64,000 nt of DNA. Source: Myxococcus xanthus (lineage in GTDB: Bacteria > Myxococcota > Myxococcia > Myxococcales > Myxococcaceae). A program made the position numbers and the translations under genes. The DNA lies in assembly GCF_900106535.1 (NCBI RefSeq), contig NZ_FNOH01000001.1:124001-188000 (forward strand), given 5' to 3'. Every line of letters begins with the position of its first letter. Position 1 is the stretch's first letter. Below, piece by piece: positions 25,887 to 34,456 of the stretch. Below the pieces are notes generated by a model. The model had not been told where the DNA came from. It ran no database searches and saw only the letters and a list, made by a program, of their open reading frames with translations.

Positions 25887-26291
25887 GAGGAGCCTTTCGG
25901 GGGACACGCCAAACCGTTGCATCGGGACTCGGCGCGTGCAGCCTGGTCCGAGTCCGTGCTTGGCGACAATGCCAGGCACGGTGGTTGTCCCGGTGCGCAG
26001 AGACCCGTTGAAGCGGCCGTCCCTGACCACGCCGCCGCGCTTCTCCGGACAGACGCCCTGTGATGGCGCGTGTCCTTCGTGACCCGGTCGACGAACGTCC
26101 TCCTCCGGGCCTCCCTCCAGACGCCTGTCGTCAGTGGACGGGCTCGGAGGCAGGCCAGTTCCTCCGCGCCCCGGGCGCATCTGCCTCACCCAGCCGTCAG
26201 TGGTGCGACGCTCCCGTCATTGACTGGAGCCGCGTCACCGCCTTCGTTGTAGAGGTTGATGACCTCCTCCAGCGCGGCGTTGCTCGCCGTC
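25887..26291. other. 405-bp gap between paralogues A and B
   Basis: The first 40 bases next to paralogue A resemble the leader of paralogue B (shared GGGACTC-GCGC and ggacacgc stretches), so promoter and leader were duplicated with the gene. The far end holds the peroxidase remnant described separately. The middle (about 25930-26205) shows nothing recognisable. Confidence 0.55.
26206..26277 (-). pseudogene. Remnant of a di-heme peroxidase gene tail
   Basis: The sequence matches two parts of the intact di-heme peroxidase gene. Its 26212-26238 resembles 31070-31099 and its 26240-26277 resembles 31180-31218, with about 80 bp missing between. It encodes the LEEVINLYNEG-type motif near the C-terminus (LEEVIDFYNEG in the intact gene), same orientation. 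It is too short to have a function. Confidence 0.7.
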
Positions 26292-28100
26292 TTACTGTGG
26301 GCGAACCACGGCGCCGCCCGACAAGGCCCAGGGGAATGCGTTCCCATCAAGCAGGAACCCTGACAACGTCTCTCCTGAAATGATTTGCTTGGGCTCCCAG
26401 CCGGTGGCGCGGCGCTTGCGGTAGTAGCTCTTGGTGTCAGAAGCCGGCGTGTGCTCGCTCCAGGTCAACCAGGGCTCGTTGTCGTGATCGACGACCAGCC
26501 TGAGCGAGTCATGGGTGCTGACTCTGCTCAAGACCTCGACTTGTTCGATAGGGGCCCACTCGGCTCGCCAGGAGTCCAGGGCCGCGGACGTGAGCCGGAG
26601 GGTGCTGACGTTTGCATTGGTGTGACGCTCGCTCCAGGCGATGACGACGCGGTCGTAGTCTTGAAGCGCGAGCTCGACTCGCTCCATGAGTGTGCCTTCC
26701 GTGATGGGGAGGGGCTCGCCCACGGGAGACCAGCTTCCGTTCTCAAAGACGCGGACGTGGAGGTTGAGGGTGTCGCCGCTGACGGATCGCTCTACCCAGC
26801 TCACGACCACCTTCGAGTCAACGACGATGGCTGCGTGCTGCGAAGAGCTGAATCGCTCCGGGTTCTCGCCGAGCGCGTCTCCTAAGGCCAACCACTCCGT
26901 GCCTGTCCAACGGATGACGCGCAACTCGGTCTCGAGAAAGTCGATGAGCCGCTCCACTGCGAGGACGGGCCTTCCAAACTCGCCCAACGTCATCTTGACC
27001 TGGGTGGAGTCGGATTCAACGGCGTGGGGCATCCCCACGCGTTCCCAGTCCGTCCCGACGTAGCGCACCACATGGATATGGTCGAACCCGGTTTCTTCAT
27101 CCCGCTCGAGCCAGGTCGCGACGATGGATTCGCCGTGCGCGGCAACCTGAAGATTCTGGGCGGGCCGAGTCCGTTCAGTCGCCGCTCGGAGCGGAGGGAG
27201 TTGCTGCCATGTATGGCCATCCCACCGCGCGACGGATGGCTCGTCCGATTCCGGTGAGTAAAGATTGGCAAAGCCGACGACGGGCATCGTCCTGGGAAAG
27301 ACACCTCCGAGTGCGAGGGACACGGGATAGTAGGTGTTGAGCGGGCCCTCATGCTCGGTGACGCGGCTGAACGGCCAGTAGGTGGCGCTGTGGGTGCGGG
27401 TGTAGACCGACAGGTTCGGTTCGAGCAGGTTTCCAGCCCGGTCGGTCAGTGTTCGCTGGAGCAGCTCCGCATGGAGCGTGACGGGCGGGCGGAGCGGCGA
27501 CGACGGCACCAACTCAAGGACCGTTCCGTCCTCACTGAGGACCGCTTGATGGGGGACGGAGAATCCGTTCTGGTCGCGCAGTTGGGTGGGCGTGGCTTGA
27601 ATCGAGCCTGGGAGCAGCGGCTCCGAGAAGACGAACGCCAGTGGAGCGCTCACTGACGGGTGGCTGAGGAGCGGGCGACGGGAGACGATGGTGGGCGCCG
27701 TGCGGTCCACCACCACGGAGGCCTCTTCCGCCTCGAAGTTCTGTTCCTCGCCCACGGCACTCGCCAGGAACGAGAAGCGGCCCTCGGCGTGCGTGGCGCA
27801 GTCGATGACGTGCCGGTACGGCGCCTCCAGTGTCATGGGCGCCTGCTCGTTCGTGAGGAGCTCCACGCGCTCTGGCGTGCCGCCTTCCACGGTGACGGAG
27901 AGCGTCCACTGTCCTTCCCGGCAGAATTCGGGCCCTTCGGTCCGCACCGTGACGCGCAGCTCGGGAGGCGGTTCCTCTTCGCCAATGGGCGGAGGCTGGC
28001 CAGGTTTGGGCTCTGACTTCAGGGGGTCACAAGCGGCGGTTCCCAGGGCCAGGTAGAGCAACGGGAGCGCCCAGCGGACGCGAGTACTACGGGGGGGCAT
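26292..28100 (-). CDS. Ig-like/propeller lipoprotein, paralogue B
   Basis: 602 residues from ATG 28100 with a GAGAGG ribosome site. The signal ends LYLALGTAAC, a proper lipobox (Cys at about residue 24). The domain order is as in paralogue A: a short Pro/Glu linker, a PKD/Ig-like domain (PERVELLTNEQAPMTLEAPY), an SbsA-type Ig domain (SPLAFVFSEPLLPGS-like phrase), then propeller strands (WDGHTWQQL, GTDWERVG, GTEWLALG, NGSWSPVG). The likely setting is the outer membrane or cell surface. It starts 65 nt from the caspase gene's stop, on the same strand, so some read-through is possible. Confidence 0.9.
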   Translation of the reverse strand: MPPRSTRVRWALPLLYLALGTAACDPLKSEPKPGQPPPIGEEEPPPELRVTVRTEGPEFCREGQWTLSVTVEGGTPERVELLTNEQAPMTLEAPYRHVIDCATHAEGRFSFLASAVGEEQNFEAEEASVVVDRTAPTIVSRRPLLSHPSVSAPLAFVFSEPLLPGSIQATPTQLRDQNGFSVPHQAVLSEDGTVLELVPSSPLRPPVTLHAELLQRTLTDRAGNLLEPNLSVYTRTHSATYWPFSRVTEHEGPLNTYYPVSLALGGVFPRTMPVVGFANLYSPESDEPSVARWDGHTWQQLPPLRAATERTRPAQNLQVAAHGESIVATWLERDEETGFDHIHVVRYVGTDWERVGMPHAVESDSTQVKMTLGEFGRPVLAVERLIDFLETELRVIRWTGTEWLALGDALGENPERFSSSQHAAIVVDSKVVVSWVERSVSGDTLNLHVRVFENGSWSPVGEPLPITEGTLMERVELALQDYDRVVIAWSERHTNANVSTLRLTSAALDSWRAEWAPIEQVEVLSRVSTHDSLRLVVDHDNEPWLTWSEHTPASDTKSYYRKRRATGWEPKQIISGETLSGFLLDGNAFPWALSGGAVVRPQ

Positions 28101-28164
28101 GAGAAACCTCTCGGAGGATTTTCGCGAGTCATGCCTTGGACACGCGAAGCCTCTGAGTTGGGAC

Positions 28165-29697
28165 TCAGCGCATGAAGCCGATTCCGAGACTGCCCCCAAG
28201 CGACAGCGCGGACGCGGTGCCCGCCTCCTCACGCACCCAAGTGTGTCCCGCGTTCACGAGCAGCGACATCCCGAAGGCTCCGTACACGGGGAGCCACGCA
28301 CCTCCCACTGCGCCCACGGTGGGCTGCAGGGCGAGCGCCTTCTCCCCATTGCTGGGCTGCCACTGCTGGGACAGGGTGGCGCCGACCTCCACCGCGCCGT
28401 GAAGCCGCAGGTTCCGCCAGACGCGTGCGTCATGTCCCACGCCCAGCCGCAGTGTGTGGTCGTTCTGCCGGAGGTTGCCGGAAGGGTGCCGCCCATGCCG
28501 CACGTCCACCCCAGCGGTCAGCAGGTTCGCCCAGGGCGCGGTCCATTGGTAGTGGAGCGCGGCGGTGCCACCCACCATGGCGCCGAAGGATGGGACGAGC
28601 GGCTTGCCGATGCTGGGCCCCACATGCACCCGCCACGCCGGAGACGCCTCGCCCTTGAGCGCGTTCACCTCCAACTGCTGAGGGCGGAGCTGGGCCCGTG
28701 TGAGCTGGGCGCGCCCGGCGTCGGGCACCTGCACGCGCGCCGTCATCGCGGAGTGTTCGCCGCGGGTGGTGACGATGTAGCCGCCCGCCGGGAGTGCGAG
28801 CGTGGCCGCGCCCGCGCCCTTGCGCAGGTTGCCCAGGAAGGGCTCTCCCGCCAGCGTGAACACAGTCCAATCTCCGGGCTCGTCGATGGCGAGCGTCAAC
28901 AGCGACGTGGCCAGGGCGGGGGAGGAGAGGACCAGGTCTCCCTTTCCCTGGAGGTCGAAGTGGAAGCTGGGGTGCTGCGCGCCCGCGCGGGACATCAGCG
29001 AGGACTCCACCGTCCGCGCGTAGGAGTAAGTATAGGCCTCCGCGAGCGTGACGCGACCATCCCCGGAGACGTCCGCTGCTCCTCGCAGCGCCGCGACCAG
29101 GTGGTGCGTGAAGACGGAGCCTCCGAGCGCGTCCGACTCCTGCGCGGCTTCATCCGCAGCGGAGGCGGTGATGATGACCCGTCCCGCCAGCTCCGGCCGC
29201 TCCACGCTGACCAGGACGCTGGGGATGGGCTTCAGCCCCTTGAGTCGCACCGCCTCACCGGACTGACACGAGTCCACCACGAGGAGCGCGACGCTCACCG
29301 GCGCGCGCTCGATGAAGCGCACCAGCTCGTGCAGGGGCAGGTTCGTGCCGGACAGGTGCAGCTCGCCCGCGTCCGCGTGGCTGGAGACGTAGACGAAGAG
29401 CTGGTCGCCCTTCCGTGCCTGCGTCTGGAGGTGGCGCTCGAAGCGGGCCACCGCCTGGCGCACCGTGTCCGCGTCATGGCCCAGGACGAGCACTGCGTCG
29501 TCCCGCCGCACGCCGCCCACCTCGTACAACACGTCCATCACATTGTGCGCGTCGCGCTCCGCGTAACGCAGCACCGCGTCCGCGCTGGAGCCTCGGTTGT
29601 TGCCCACCGCCAGGGCGAACCGGCGCGGATTTCCATCCGCGTCCGTCGCCGTGGGTTGTGCCGCCACCACCGCCGCCAGGAGCAGTGCGAGCGTCAT
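28165..29697 (-). CDS. Exported caspase-like (C14) protease with C-terminal beta-rich domain
   Basis: 510 residues from ATG 29697; longer upstream extensions of the frame are not protein-like. Signal peptide MTLALLLAAVVAAQ. The N-terminal half is a caspase-fold domain with His107 in FVYVSSHADAGE and Cys144 in VVDSCQSGEAV, the classical dyad. It starts RRFALAVGNNRGS, the family opening. An EF-hand-like loop DVSGDGRVTLAEAY follows, common in bacterial caspase-domain proteins. A beta-sandwich linker precedes a C-terminal stretch that looks like an outer-membrane barrel (alternating strands, AHLHYQW-like and GHTWVREE, final SLGGSLGIGFMR). The gene overlaps the anti-sigma gene by 4 nt (ATGA), so all three operon members are coupled. 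The setting suggests that it cleaves the anti-sigma factor or senses envelope damage; this is inference. Confidence 0.9.
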   Translation of the reverse strand: MTLALLLAAVVAAQPTATDADGNPRRFALAVGNNRGSSADAVLRYAERDAHNVMDVLYEVGGVRRDDAVLVLGHDADTVRQAVARFERHLQTQARKGDQLFVYVSSHADAGELHLSGTNLPLHELVRFIERAPVSVALLVVDSCQSGEAVRLKGLKPIPSVLVSVERPELAGRVIITASAADEAAQESDALGGSVFTHHLVAALRGAADVSGDGRVTLAEAYTYSYARTVESSLMSRAGAQHPSFHFDLQGKGDLVLSSPALATSLLTLAIDEPGDWTVFTLAGEPFLGNLRKGAGAATLALPAGGYIVTTRGEHSAMTARVQVPDAGRAQLTRAQLRPQQLEVNALKGEASPAWRVHVGPSIGKPLVPSFGAMVGGTAALHYQWTAPWANLLTAGVDVRHGRHPSGNLRQNDHTLRLGVGHDARVWRNLRLHGAVEVGATLSQQWQPSNGEKALALQPTVGAVGGAWLPVYGAFGMSLLVNAGHTWVREEAGTASALSLGGSLGIGFMR

Positions 29698-30458
29698 GGA
29701 CGGGCCTCGACCTGGAGCGACACGGCCGCATGCGCCACGCCCGGCGGGGTGCTGGCGAGCGACAGACAGGCCGCGGGCATCGGCGCGGCGCGGCACTCCG
29801 GACGCAGCGTGCTCAACCAGTCCCGAACCGTGTCGAGCCGCAGCGGTGTCTCCGAATACAGCGCGTGCACCACGAAATCCCCCTGGGTGACCTGGAACAA
29901 CGGGGCGGGCTGCGCGGTGGCCAACTCGCCGCTCTGCAGGCCCGCTTGTGGCCAGAGTGCCTCCACCAGTTTCTCGCTGTCCATGACGACGACCAGCGCA
30001 TAGCGCTGGCCTCCGCTCCTGAGTCGGAGCGCAACTTCGTCGCCCTCCTGGAGCAGGGGATTCACCGCGCCGTCCTTCAGCCGGAGCAGCTCCACGTGGG
30101 GAGGTCCCTTCACCCGCATGCCCAGGAGGGGAGGCGGCGTCTCGGGGCCGGCGGGCGTGGTCTCGGGGACCTCCGTCATCGAGCCTCGGACGACCACCAC
30201 CGTCGCCAGCGTGGCCAGGATGGGGACGAGCATCCACCGGGCGAACCACGGCGTGGCGCGCTCCTGAGGGAGGGCCGCCGCCTCGGACAGGACGTGGGCC
30301 CGGACGCGGGAGAAGTGCGCCCGGGGCCGAATCTCCTCCGCGTGCGTCCGCAGCTGCTCCAGCCGCGCACGGCAGGTGGTGCAGTGCGTCAGGTGTGGCG
30401 GCTGCGCGCCGCCCGCGACCACCTCGTCCAAGACGAGGTCCGACAGGTGTTCACTCAT
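29694..30458 (-). CDS. Zinc-finger anti-sigma factor with transmembrane helix and DUF4384-like C-terminus
   Basis: 254 residues. The N-terminus has the ZAS/zf-HC2 motif H-x3-C-x2-C (PPHLTHCTTC, about residues 22-29), which binds the ECF sigma factor. A single transmembrane helix (WMLVPILATLATVVVV, about residues 74-90) is followed by a periplasmic part with GDEVALRLRSGGQRYALVVV, resembling DUF4384, and a Cys pair near the end (ECRAAPMPAAC). The start overlaps the sigma-gene stop (ATGA), and its own stop overlaps the caspase start (ATGA). It should hold the sigma factor inactive at the membrane until a signal, possibly proteolysis, releases it. Confidence 0.9.
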   Translation of the reverse strand: MSEHLSDLVLDEVVAGGAQPPHLTHCTTCRARLEQLRTHAEEIRPRAHFSRVRAHVLSEAAALPQERATPWFARWMLVPILATLATVVVVRGSMTEVPETTPAGPETPPPLLGMRVKGPPHVELLRLKDGAVNPLLQEGDEVALRLRSGGQRYALVVVMDSEKLVEALWPQAGLQSGELATAQPAPLFQVTQGDFVVHALYSETPLRLDTVRDWLSTLRPECRAAPMPAACLSLASTPPGVAHAAVSLQVEARP

Positions 30459-30967
30459 CCGGCACCTCTTCGAATCCCCTCGGGCTCACCCAGCGCGCGG
30501 GCCAGGGCGCTGATGCGCTGGACGTCGCGGACAATGGTCTTCCGGGAGAGCCCCAGGACCTGGGCAATCTCCTCCTGGGACATCCCGTCCAGGTAGTGCA
30601 GCGTCGCCACCGTGAGGGCCCGCTCGTCCAGCTCGCGCGCCAGCTTCATCAGGAAGTCGCGGCACTCGGTGGCGGCGAGCGCGTCCACAGCGCCTTCGCT
30701 TCCGGCATCCTCCGGGGCGACATCCCGCAGGGCCCGGGTGCGGAGCATGTTGAGGCAGACGTTGGTCGTCACCCGGTAGATGAACGTCATCGGCCGGGCC
30801 TCCCGCCGGAAGGCGGCGGCGGATTGGAGGACGCGGATGCAGGACTCCTGCACCGCGTCCCAGGCGTCCGCCTCCCGCTGAAGCAAGGCGAAGGCCCTCC
30901 GGTACATGCCAGGGGCATACCGGTCGTACAGGTCCTGGAGCTCCTTGGGGCTCAACCCGGGTGGCAT
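30455..30967 (-). CDS. ECF-type RNA polymerase sigma factor
   Basis: 170 residues from ATG 30967, which has AAGGTGG five bases before it; a GTG at 30985 would add six residues. Region 2 is visible as LYDRYAPGMYRRAFALL, then QESCIRVLQSAAAFR and MTFIYRVTTNVCLNML. Region 4 is SQEEIAQVLGLSRKTIVRDV with a standard helix-turn-helix. Regions 1 and 3 are missing, as in ECF factors. It is the first gene of a coupled operon with its anti-sigma factor and the caspase-like protease. The short 70-bp upstream gap contains an imperfect inverted repeat that could be part of an autoregulated promoter. Confidence 0.94.
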   Translation of the reverse strand: MPPGLSPKELQDLYDRYAPGMYRRAFALLQREADAWDAVQESCIRVLQSAAAFRREARPMTFIYRVTTNVCLNMLRTRALRDVAPEDAGSEGAVDALAATECRDFLMKLARELDERALTVATLHYLDGMSQEEIAQVLGLSRKTIVRDVQRISALARALGEPEGIRRGAG

Positions 30968-31001
30968 CTTCGCCACCTTGGACACGGGCCCTGGGAAAAC
31001 T

Positions 31002-31029
31002 GGGACATTTCCCGTGCGAAAATCGTCCC
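31002..31029 (-). promoter_or_regulatory. Imperfect inverted repeat upstream of the ECF sigma operon
   Basis: GGGACATTT and AAATCGTCCC face each other around a short spacer, between the stop of the peroxidase gene (31055) and the sigma start. It may be the sigma promoter, a regulator site, or an end signal for the peroxidase transcript. Confidence 0.3.
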
Positions 31030-31054
31030 GTGCCTCAGGGCGCCTCCGCCGCCG

Positions 31055-32218
31055 TCAGGGGGGCGTCGCCCCCGTCATGGACTGAAGCAGCGTCACCAGC
31101 GCACGCTTCTCCTCGTTCGTCAGCTCCAGCGGCACCATGGTCACCGTCTTCTGACCCACGAAGCTGCCGGCCGCATCGCCGCCCTCGTTGTAGAAGTCGA
31201 TGACCTCCTCCAGCGTGGCCTGGGCGCCGGTGTGCATGTACGGCGCCGTCAGGGCCACGTTGCGCAGCGACGGCGTGCGGAACGCGCCTTCCAGCGTCGC
31301 CGGGTCCGCCTGGGTGCGCATCGTCTGGAGCCGCGTCGCGATGGTGCCGGTGGGCGCGTCACTGTGGCGGCTGGCGGCGTTGAACTCCCAGTCCAGCAGC
31401 GGCGTCAGCGCGCTCCACTGCCCGCCCGCGCCCGAGCTGCTGTCCTGCACGCCGATGTTGTGGAACAGGTCGTCGGTGAGCGCCGGTCCCTTGTGGCAGA
31501 CGATGCACTGGCCCTTGCGCAGGAACGTCTTCAGCCCCAGGTACGCCGGGTCCGCCTCCGCCTGGCCGGCCTCGGCCGCCGTGATGAAGCGTCGCACGTC
31601 CGTGTCGAAGGGCGCGTCGATGCGCACGAGCGTCCGCTGGTAGGCCGCCATCACCTTGCCCACGTTGGCCAGCAGCGCCGAGTCCGTCTCGTCCGCGGGC
31701 GCCTTGCCGAAGAGGGCCTGGTACTCCGTGGTGTACGACTCCACCGAGGTGAGCCGGGCGCGCACCACCTGCGCGTCCGCGTTCATCTCCACCGGGTTGA
31801 GCAGCGGCAGGATGGCCTGGTTCCAGAGCCGGTCCGCCCGTCCGTCCCACATGAACCAGCGGTTGTAGGCCACGTTCAGCAGGGTGGGCGGGTTGCGCTC
31901 GGACAGGTGTCCGTCGCAGCCCTTGGCCTTGGCGGTGGGCACCGTCAGGCCCTCGCCGCCATGGCAGCTCGCGCAGGACACCGTGCCGCAGCGTGACAGG
32001 CCGCTGTCGTGGAACAGCACGTCGCCCAGCGCCTCGGCGCGAGCGAGCCCGTCCATCCGGTTGGTGCTGTCCTTCGGCGGCTGCCGCCCCAGGCTGTGGA
32101 GGCTGCGGAGCTGGTCCAGCTCGTCGAGGTTGGGGAACGGCTCTTCGGATTCACACGCCATGCCCGACCCGCCCAGGGCCAGGGCGAGCGTCACGGCGCG
32201 TAAGCGGTACGGATTCAT
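31055..32218 (-). CDS. Di-heme cytochrome c peroxidase (MauG/CcpA family), lipoprotein
   Basis: 387 residues from ATG 32218; two codons earlier TTG/GTG are possible. The signal ends ALGGSGMAC (lipobox). Two CXXCH heme sites are present: CASCHGGEG (about residue 85) and CIVCHKGP (about 245). Conserved phrases NPPTLLNVAYNRWFMWDGRA and LRNVALTAPYMHTGAQATLEEV match the family. It reduces H2O2 in the periplasm or, for MauG-like members, oxidises proteins. The C-terminal part is echoed in the remnant at 26206. It lies 70 nt before the sigma operon on the same strand. Confidence 0.94.
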   Translation of the reverse strand: MNPYRLRAVTLALALGGSGMACESEEPFPNLDELDQLRSLHSLGRQPPKDSTNRMDGLARAEALGDVLFHDSGLSRCGTVSCASCHGGEGLTVPTAKAKGCDGHLSERNPPTLLNVAYNRWFMWDGRADRLWNQAILPLLNPVEMNADAQVVRARLTSVESYTTEYQALFGKAPADETDSALLANVGKVMAAYQRTLVRIDAPFDTDVRRFITAAEAGQAEADPAYLGLKTFLRKGQCIVCHKGPALTDDLFHNIGVQDSSSGAGGQWSALTPLLDWEFNAASRHSDAPTGTIATRLQTMRTQADPATLEGAFRTPSLRNVALTAPYMHTGAQATLEEVIDFYNEGGDAAGSFVGQKTVTMVPLELTNEEKRALVTLLQSMTGATPP

Positions 32219-32322
32219 CACCAACTCGTCTTTCTGCGAAGGACCCGGGAAGCTTCGCGTCCCCTTCGACGCGAATCAATCCACAAGGGCCTCTTGCCCG
32301 CCGGACGAGTTCGTGCTGATGG

Positions 32323-32374
32323 CGTGACGCCGCTACGCCCGCCCCATGGGGAGGGCTGGACGGGCGGCGTCACG
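32323..32374 (-). terminator. Hairpin after the small lipoprotein gene
   Basis: CGTGACGCCGC (32323-32333) pairs perfectly with GCGGCGTCACG (32364-32374). The structure begins 16 nt past the stop of the minus-strand gene at 32391. No T-tract is seen. Confidence 0.55.
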
Positions 32375-32390
32375 GGCGTGCTTCAGAACC

Positions 32391-32801
32391 TCAGGCGCCG
32401 CAGCTCAGGGCGAAATCGCGCGTGGCCGTGCCGTAGTCGCTCACCTTCACCGTGGAAGGCTCCGGGGTGATGGTCGGCGTGGCGCCCGTCTCGCACTTCA
32501 GGCCGCCGCCCGCCGCGAGCCCGACCTGGAGGTCGGTGTTGCTGGGCACGCCCGACACCGTGAAGGAGCAGCGGTTGCCGCGGCTCGGCTTCACCATCGT
32601 CCGGCCCAGCCCGTTGGTGGGCGCGTCCGGCGAGGCCACGATGACCTGGAGCTGCCCGCAAGCGTCATCGGCACGCAGCCCGCTCTCCGGCAGGCGGATG
32701 ACGCCGGCGATGGTGGCGTTGCCCTCACGGCCACCGCCACCGCCCGTGGTGGCGCAACCGGACGCGGCAAGGACCAGGGCGGCTACGGCAATGCGATACA
32801 T
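32391..32801 (-). CDS. Small lipoprotein of unknown function
   Basis: 136 residues from ATG 32801 behind TGAGGA. Signal MYRIAVAALVLAASGC with lipobox, followed by a Gly-rich spacer (ATTGGGGG). The rest is beta-rich with two pairs of cysteines (DACGQLQV, NRCSFTVSG, LKCETGA, LSCGA), which suggests disulfides. A carboxypeptidase-regulatory-like or Ig-like fold is possible. No family is assigned. Confidence 0.8.
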   Translation of the reverse strand: MYRIAVAALVLAASGCATTGGGGGREGNATIAGVIRLPESGLRADDACGQLQVIVASPDAPTNGLGRTMVKPSRGNRCSFTVSGVPSNTDLQVGLAAGGGLKCETGATPTITPEPSTVKVSDYGTATRDFALSCGA

Positions 32802-33225
32802 GAAATCCTCAATTCTTGGTGGTTGAGATGGCGGCAAGGTCGCCGTGCAAGCGGTCTACGATGCGCGACCAAGACAATTGCGATGGGAATTCATTCCAGC
32901 CACCCCTCGCATTCTTCTCGGGGCCGGGATTTGAACAGTTCCCTAGGAGTTCCGGGCAGTTTTGAACGCCATGTATTTCCGGCGGAGCACGCCGCGTCGC
33001 GCTCCATCAGATGGAATCATCGGTCGAATCAAACACAAACGCTTGACGCGTTTGGCTGTCACCTCGGTCCCAAAGACGGACACGGAAATCCCGATTCCGG
33101 GCATGTCTGGTCTTGGCGCGCGGCGGTTCTCCCCACGTAACGGGCGGCCCTGCCACCGCCGCGCGGTCTGCTGTCAGCGCTCCCGCGCACCCCCACGGTG
33201 AAGGGCAGGGAGAGGAGACGACACC
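32802..33225. other. AT-richer 424-bp intergenic region upstream of DUF2267 gene
   Basis: No gene. The stretch 32870-33060 is clearly poorer in GC than its surroundings and carries the inverted repeat noted at 33036, plus a repeated TTTGAAC (about 32932 and 32961) and nearby AGTTCC repeats. It likely contains promoters for the diverging genes on both sides. Confidence 0.5.
33036..33054. promoter_or_regulatory. Perfect 7-bp inverted repeat, operator-like
   Basis: CAAACGC-TTGAC-GCGTTTG: seven-base arms and a five-base spacer that itself reads TTGAC, a -35-like element. It lies about 170 bp before the DUF2267 start. A repressor or activator site is plausible. Confidence 0.4.
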
Positions 33226-33684
33226 ATGTCGATACAAAAGCAGGAGCGCACGCCTTCGTGGACGGGACTGGGCGTGGGGACGGACCGCAAATCGTTTCTG
33301 GACGCAATATCCTCCCAGATTCCGGATTACGAGGCGGACAAGGCCGCCGAGGCGGTGTTCTGTGCGTTGTCGGAGCGCCTGTCCGGTTCGTGGGTGGCGC
33401 ACCTGCGCGAGCAGCTCTCGCCGGACGTGCGCGAGCTGTTACGCGGTTGTCACAGGCACCGCGGCGAGGCGCCCGCGAAGCTGGACCGCGACGACTTCTA
33501 CTTGATGGTGGCCAACCACCTGAACGCCGAACCGGAGAACGTTCGGCTGGTGCTCCACGGAGTCTTCTCCGCGCTCCATGCCCAAATCACCGAAGGGGAG
33601 GCGAAGAAGTTGGAGCAGCAGCTCCCCGCCTGGCTCCAGGGGACGTGGGCCGCCGCGCGGATGCATGTCGACCGGCCCTACTGA
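33226..33684 (+). CDS. DUF2267 protein
   Basis: 152 residues from ATG 33226 with GGGAGAGG upstream. All-helical: FLDAISSQIPDYEADKAAEA, VFCALSERLSGSWVAHLREQ and VRLVLHGVFSALHAQITEGE are typical DUF2267 segments, with the closing ELEQQLP-like phrase LEQQLPAWLQGTW. It is cytoplasmic; members are stress-associated, but no biochemical role is fixed. It is convergent with the outer-membrane protein gene. Confidence 0.88.
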   Translation: MSIQKQERTPSWTGLGVGTDRKSFLDAISSQIPDYEADKAAEAVFCALSERLSGSWVAHLREQLSPDVRELLRGCHRHRGEAPAKLDRDDFYLMVANHLNAEPENVRLVLHGVFSALHAQITEGEAKKLEQQLPAWLQGTWAAARMHVDRPY

Positions 33685-33743
33685 GGCCGTGCAAGGGGCG
33701 GGGCACCGGGGGGAGAGGGCCCCGGCCGCTTCCACCGCCGCCG

Positions 33744-34421
33744 TCAGTAGGTTCCGCCCAGCGAGAGCATCGCCGAGTAGCGGCCGTCCAGCGCACCGGG
33801 AGCCCGGCCGCCCGGGGCGAAGTCCTGGTCGAACAGGAAGTTGTAGTTCACCCGGGCGTCGGCGGTGATGAGGTTGCCCATCTGGTAGCGCAGGCCCGCG
33901 CCGGCGGGCACGTAGCCGCTGGTGTCATCGGAGAAGCCGCGGATGGCGCCCCGGGCGTCGTTGCGGACGTTGTAGCGGTCCAGGCCGATGCCCGTCAGGA
34001 CGTAGGGCTGGAGCCGGGTGTCGGTGAAGCTGCCCACGACGACGGCCTGGCCGGCGTTGCGGACGATGTCCGGTCCGCCCTCGCCGTCGTCGAGCAGCCC
34101 CATGCGGCTGTCGATGTCGCTCAGGCCGCCGCTGTAGCCCAGCTCGACGGCGAAGAAGGCGTGCGGCCGGTAGCCCACTGCGGCGCCATAGGAGAAGCCC
34201 GGCGTAACCTCCGGGGCGAGCTGACCGGTGTAGCCCTCCAGGCCGCCGCCCAACTGGGCATAGATGCCGGTGTCGGCCCGCTTCCGCCCGCTGGCGTTGA
34301 ACTCCACCGTCTCCGCGGACCGCATGCGCGGCTCCGCGATGGGGCGGTCCTCCGCCTGGGCCAGCGCGGCGCCGCCCCAGAGCGCCGCCGCGCACAGCGC
34401 GCCACGTACGAGTGCCTTCAT
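33744..34421 (-). CDS. Outer-membrane beta-barrel protein (OmpA/OmpX-like porin domain)
   Basis: 225 residues with a signal peptide (MKALVRGALCAAALWGGAALAQA). The mature part alternates amphipathic strands: GIYAQLGGGLEGYTGQL, FSYGAAVGYRPHAFFAVELG, LQPYVLTGIGLDRYNV, GAGLRYQMGNLITADARVNY, ending YSAMLSLGGTY with an aromatic last residue, as eight-stranded barrels do. No peptidoglycan-binding domain is attached. The role is structural or transport; unknown. Confidence 0.85.
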   Translation of the reverse strand: MKALVRGALCAAALWGGAALAQAEDRPIAEPRMRSAETVEFNASGRKRADTGIYAQLGGGLEGYTGQLAPEVTPGFSYGAAVGYRPHAFFAVELGYSGGLSDIDSRMGLLDDGEGGPDIVRNAGQAVVVGSFTDTRLQPYVLTGIGLDRYNVRNDARGAIRGFSDDTSGYVPAGAGLRYQMGNLITADARVNYNFLFDQDFAPGGRAPGALDGRYSAMLSLGGTY

Positions 34422-34456
34422 GACGGACTCCTTGGTTCGCGTCTGAAAGGCAACGT

